Below, piece by piece: positions 63,903-64,000 of a stretch of DNA of 64,000 bases (positions are counted from its first letter, which is position 1; the number at the start of each line of letters is the position of its first letter). The DNA is taken from assembly GCF_020404765.1 (NCBI RefSeq), contig NZ_JAIVEM010000052.1, positions 59,583-123,582 on the forward strand. Direction: 5' to 3'. A program made the translations under genes and the position numbers. Source of the DNA: Paenibacillus sp. BJ-4 (GTDB taxonomy: Bacteria; Bacillota; Bacilli; Paenibacillales; Paenibacillaceae). The notes under the pieces were generated by a model. It saw nothing but the letters and a program-made list of their open reading frames with translations, ran no database searches and had not been told where the DNA came from.

Positions 63903-64000
63903 TATCCCCTTCAAGTAGACACTCAAAAAAGTCCGCATGGTATCATGAGGATTGAGTGAACTTGAAGGGGATATTTGTATGGCTAAAAAAGGACAGAAAT
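63903..64000 (+). mobile_element. Left end of an IS3-like insertion sequence
   Basis: TATCCCCTTCAAGT (63903-63916) and its reverse complement ACTTGAAGGGGATA (63960-63973) flank a segment with TAGACACTCAAAAAAGTCCGC, typical of an IS3/IS150-group end. The CDS that begins at 63979 (MAKKGQK) is like the OrfA start of that group. The element continues beyond the window. Confidence 0.6.
63979..64000 (+). CDS. IS3-family transposase OrfA, start only
   Basis: ATG 63979 with AAGGGGATATTT upstream; only 7 residues are visible (MAKKGQK), which matches the common start of Paenibacillus IS3-group OrfA proteins. Continues past the right edge. Its ribosome site lies in one arm of the inverted repeat. Confidence 0.5.

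Overview
The window looks like a chromosomal stretch of a Gram-positive, spore-forming Paenibacillus, most like the P. polymyxa group. This is inferred from gene content and style: strong AGGAGG ribosome sites, frequent TTG/GTG starts, moderate GC, a CcpN/PPDK-regulator pair, YheC/YheD-type and NlpC/P60 proteins, a ROK regulator beside a GH1 glucosidase, and a T-box on proS. No rRNA, tRNA or CRISPR array was seen. One IS3-like left end sits at the right edge.

Layout. 0.2-5.3 kb: a small gene, then a four-gene MacAB-like efflux operon with a TolC-like protein. 5.5-8.1 kb: central carbon control (ccpN, PPDK regulatory protein, glpX). 8.1-11.5 kb: scar of a decayed nonribosomal-peptide locus, with an intact type II thioesterase, the N-terminal half of an ABC exporter, an inverted piece of a condensation domain and the C-terminal part of a membrane-anchored serine hydrolase. 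11.6-14.6 kb: a 1011-residue secreted multidomain protein. 14.7-22.8 kb: two small genes, greA, NAD synthesis control (niaR and nifS divergent from nadA across a palindrome), yidC, a YoaP-like acetyltransferase and two PAP2 phosphatases. 22.9-25.5 kb: a two-component system and an NlpC/P60 hydrolase. 25.9-31.0 kb: a probable spore-surface group (GT4, M14-like amidohydrolase, mannose-1-phosphate guanylyltransferase, DUF6492-like protein, ATP-grasp).

31-45 kb: mixed metabolism (DUF421 protein, YlmA-like ATPase, AEC carrier, TrhO, GH27, PfkB kinase, P-loop kinase, T-box/proS, spermidine-synthase-like protein, YebC-type regulator, an unrecognised 530-residue protein), with several gene remnants between. 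45-54 kb: bicupin, YbaK, an L7/L12-like membrane protein, ROK regulator with GH1, phosphodiesterase, and the agmatine-to-putrescine pair aguA-aguB. 54.3-64 kb: a decayed Fe-S flavin oxidoreductase, an APH-like kinase, a Fur-controlled siderophore uptake operon (binding protein and two permeases, no ATPase), RluF, and an alpha/beta hydrolase next to the IS end.

Two themes stand out. Gene decay: at least nine remnants or frameshifted genes can be read. Start codons: two regulators (ccpN and the ROK protein) appear to begin at ATC codons placed correctly behind strong Shine-Dalgarno sequences. All assignments rest on reading the sequence and on motif memory; no database search was possible.
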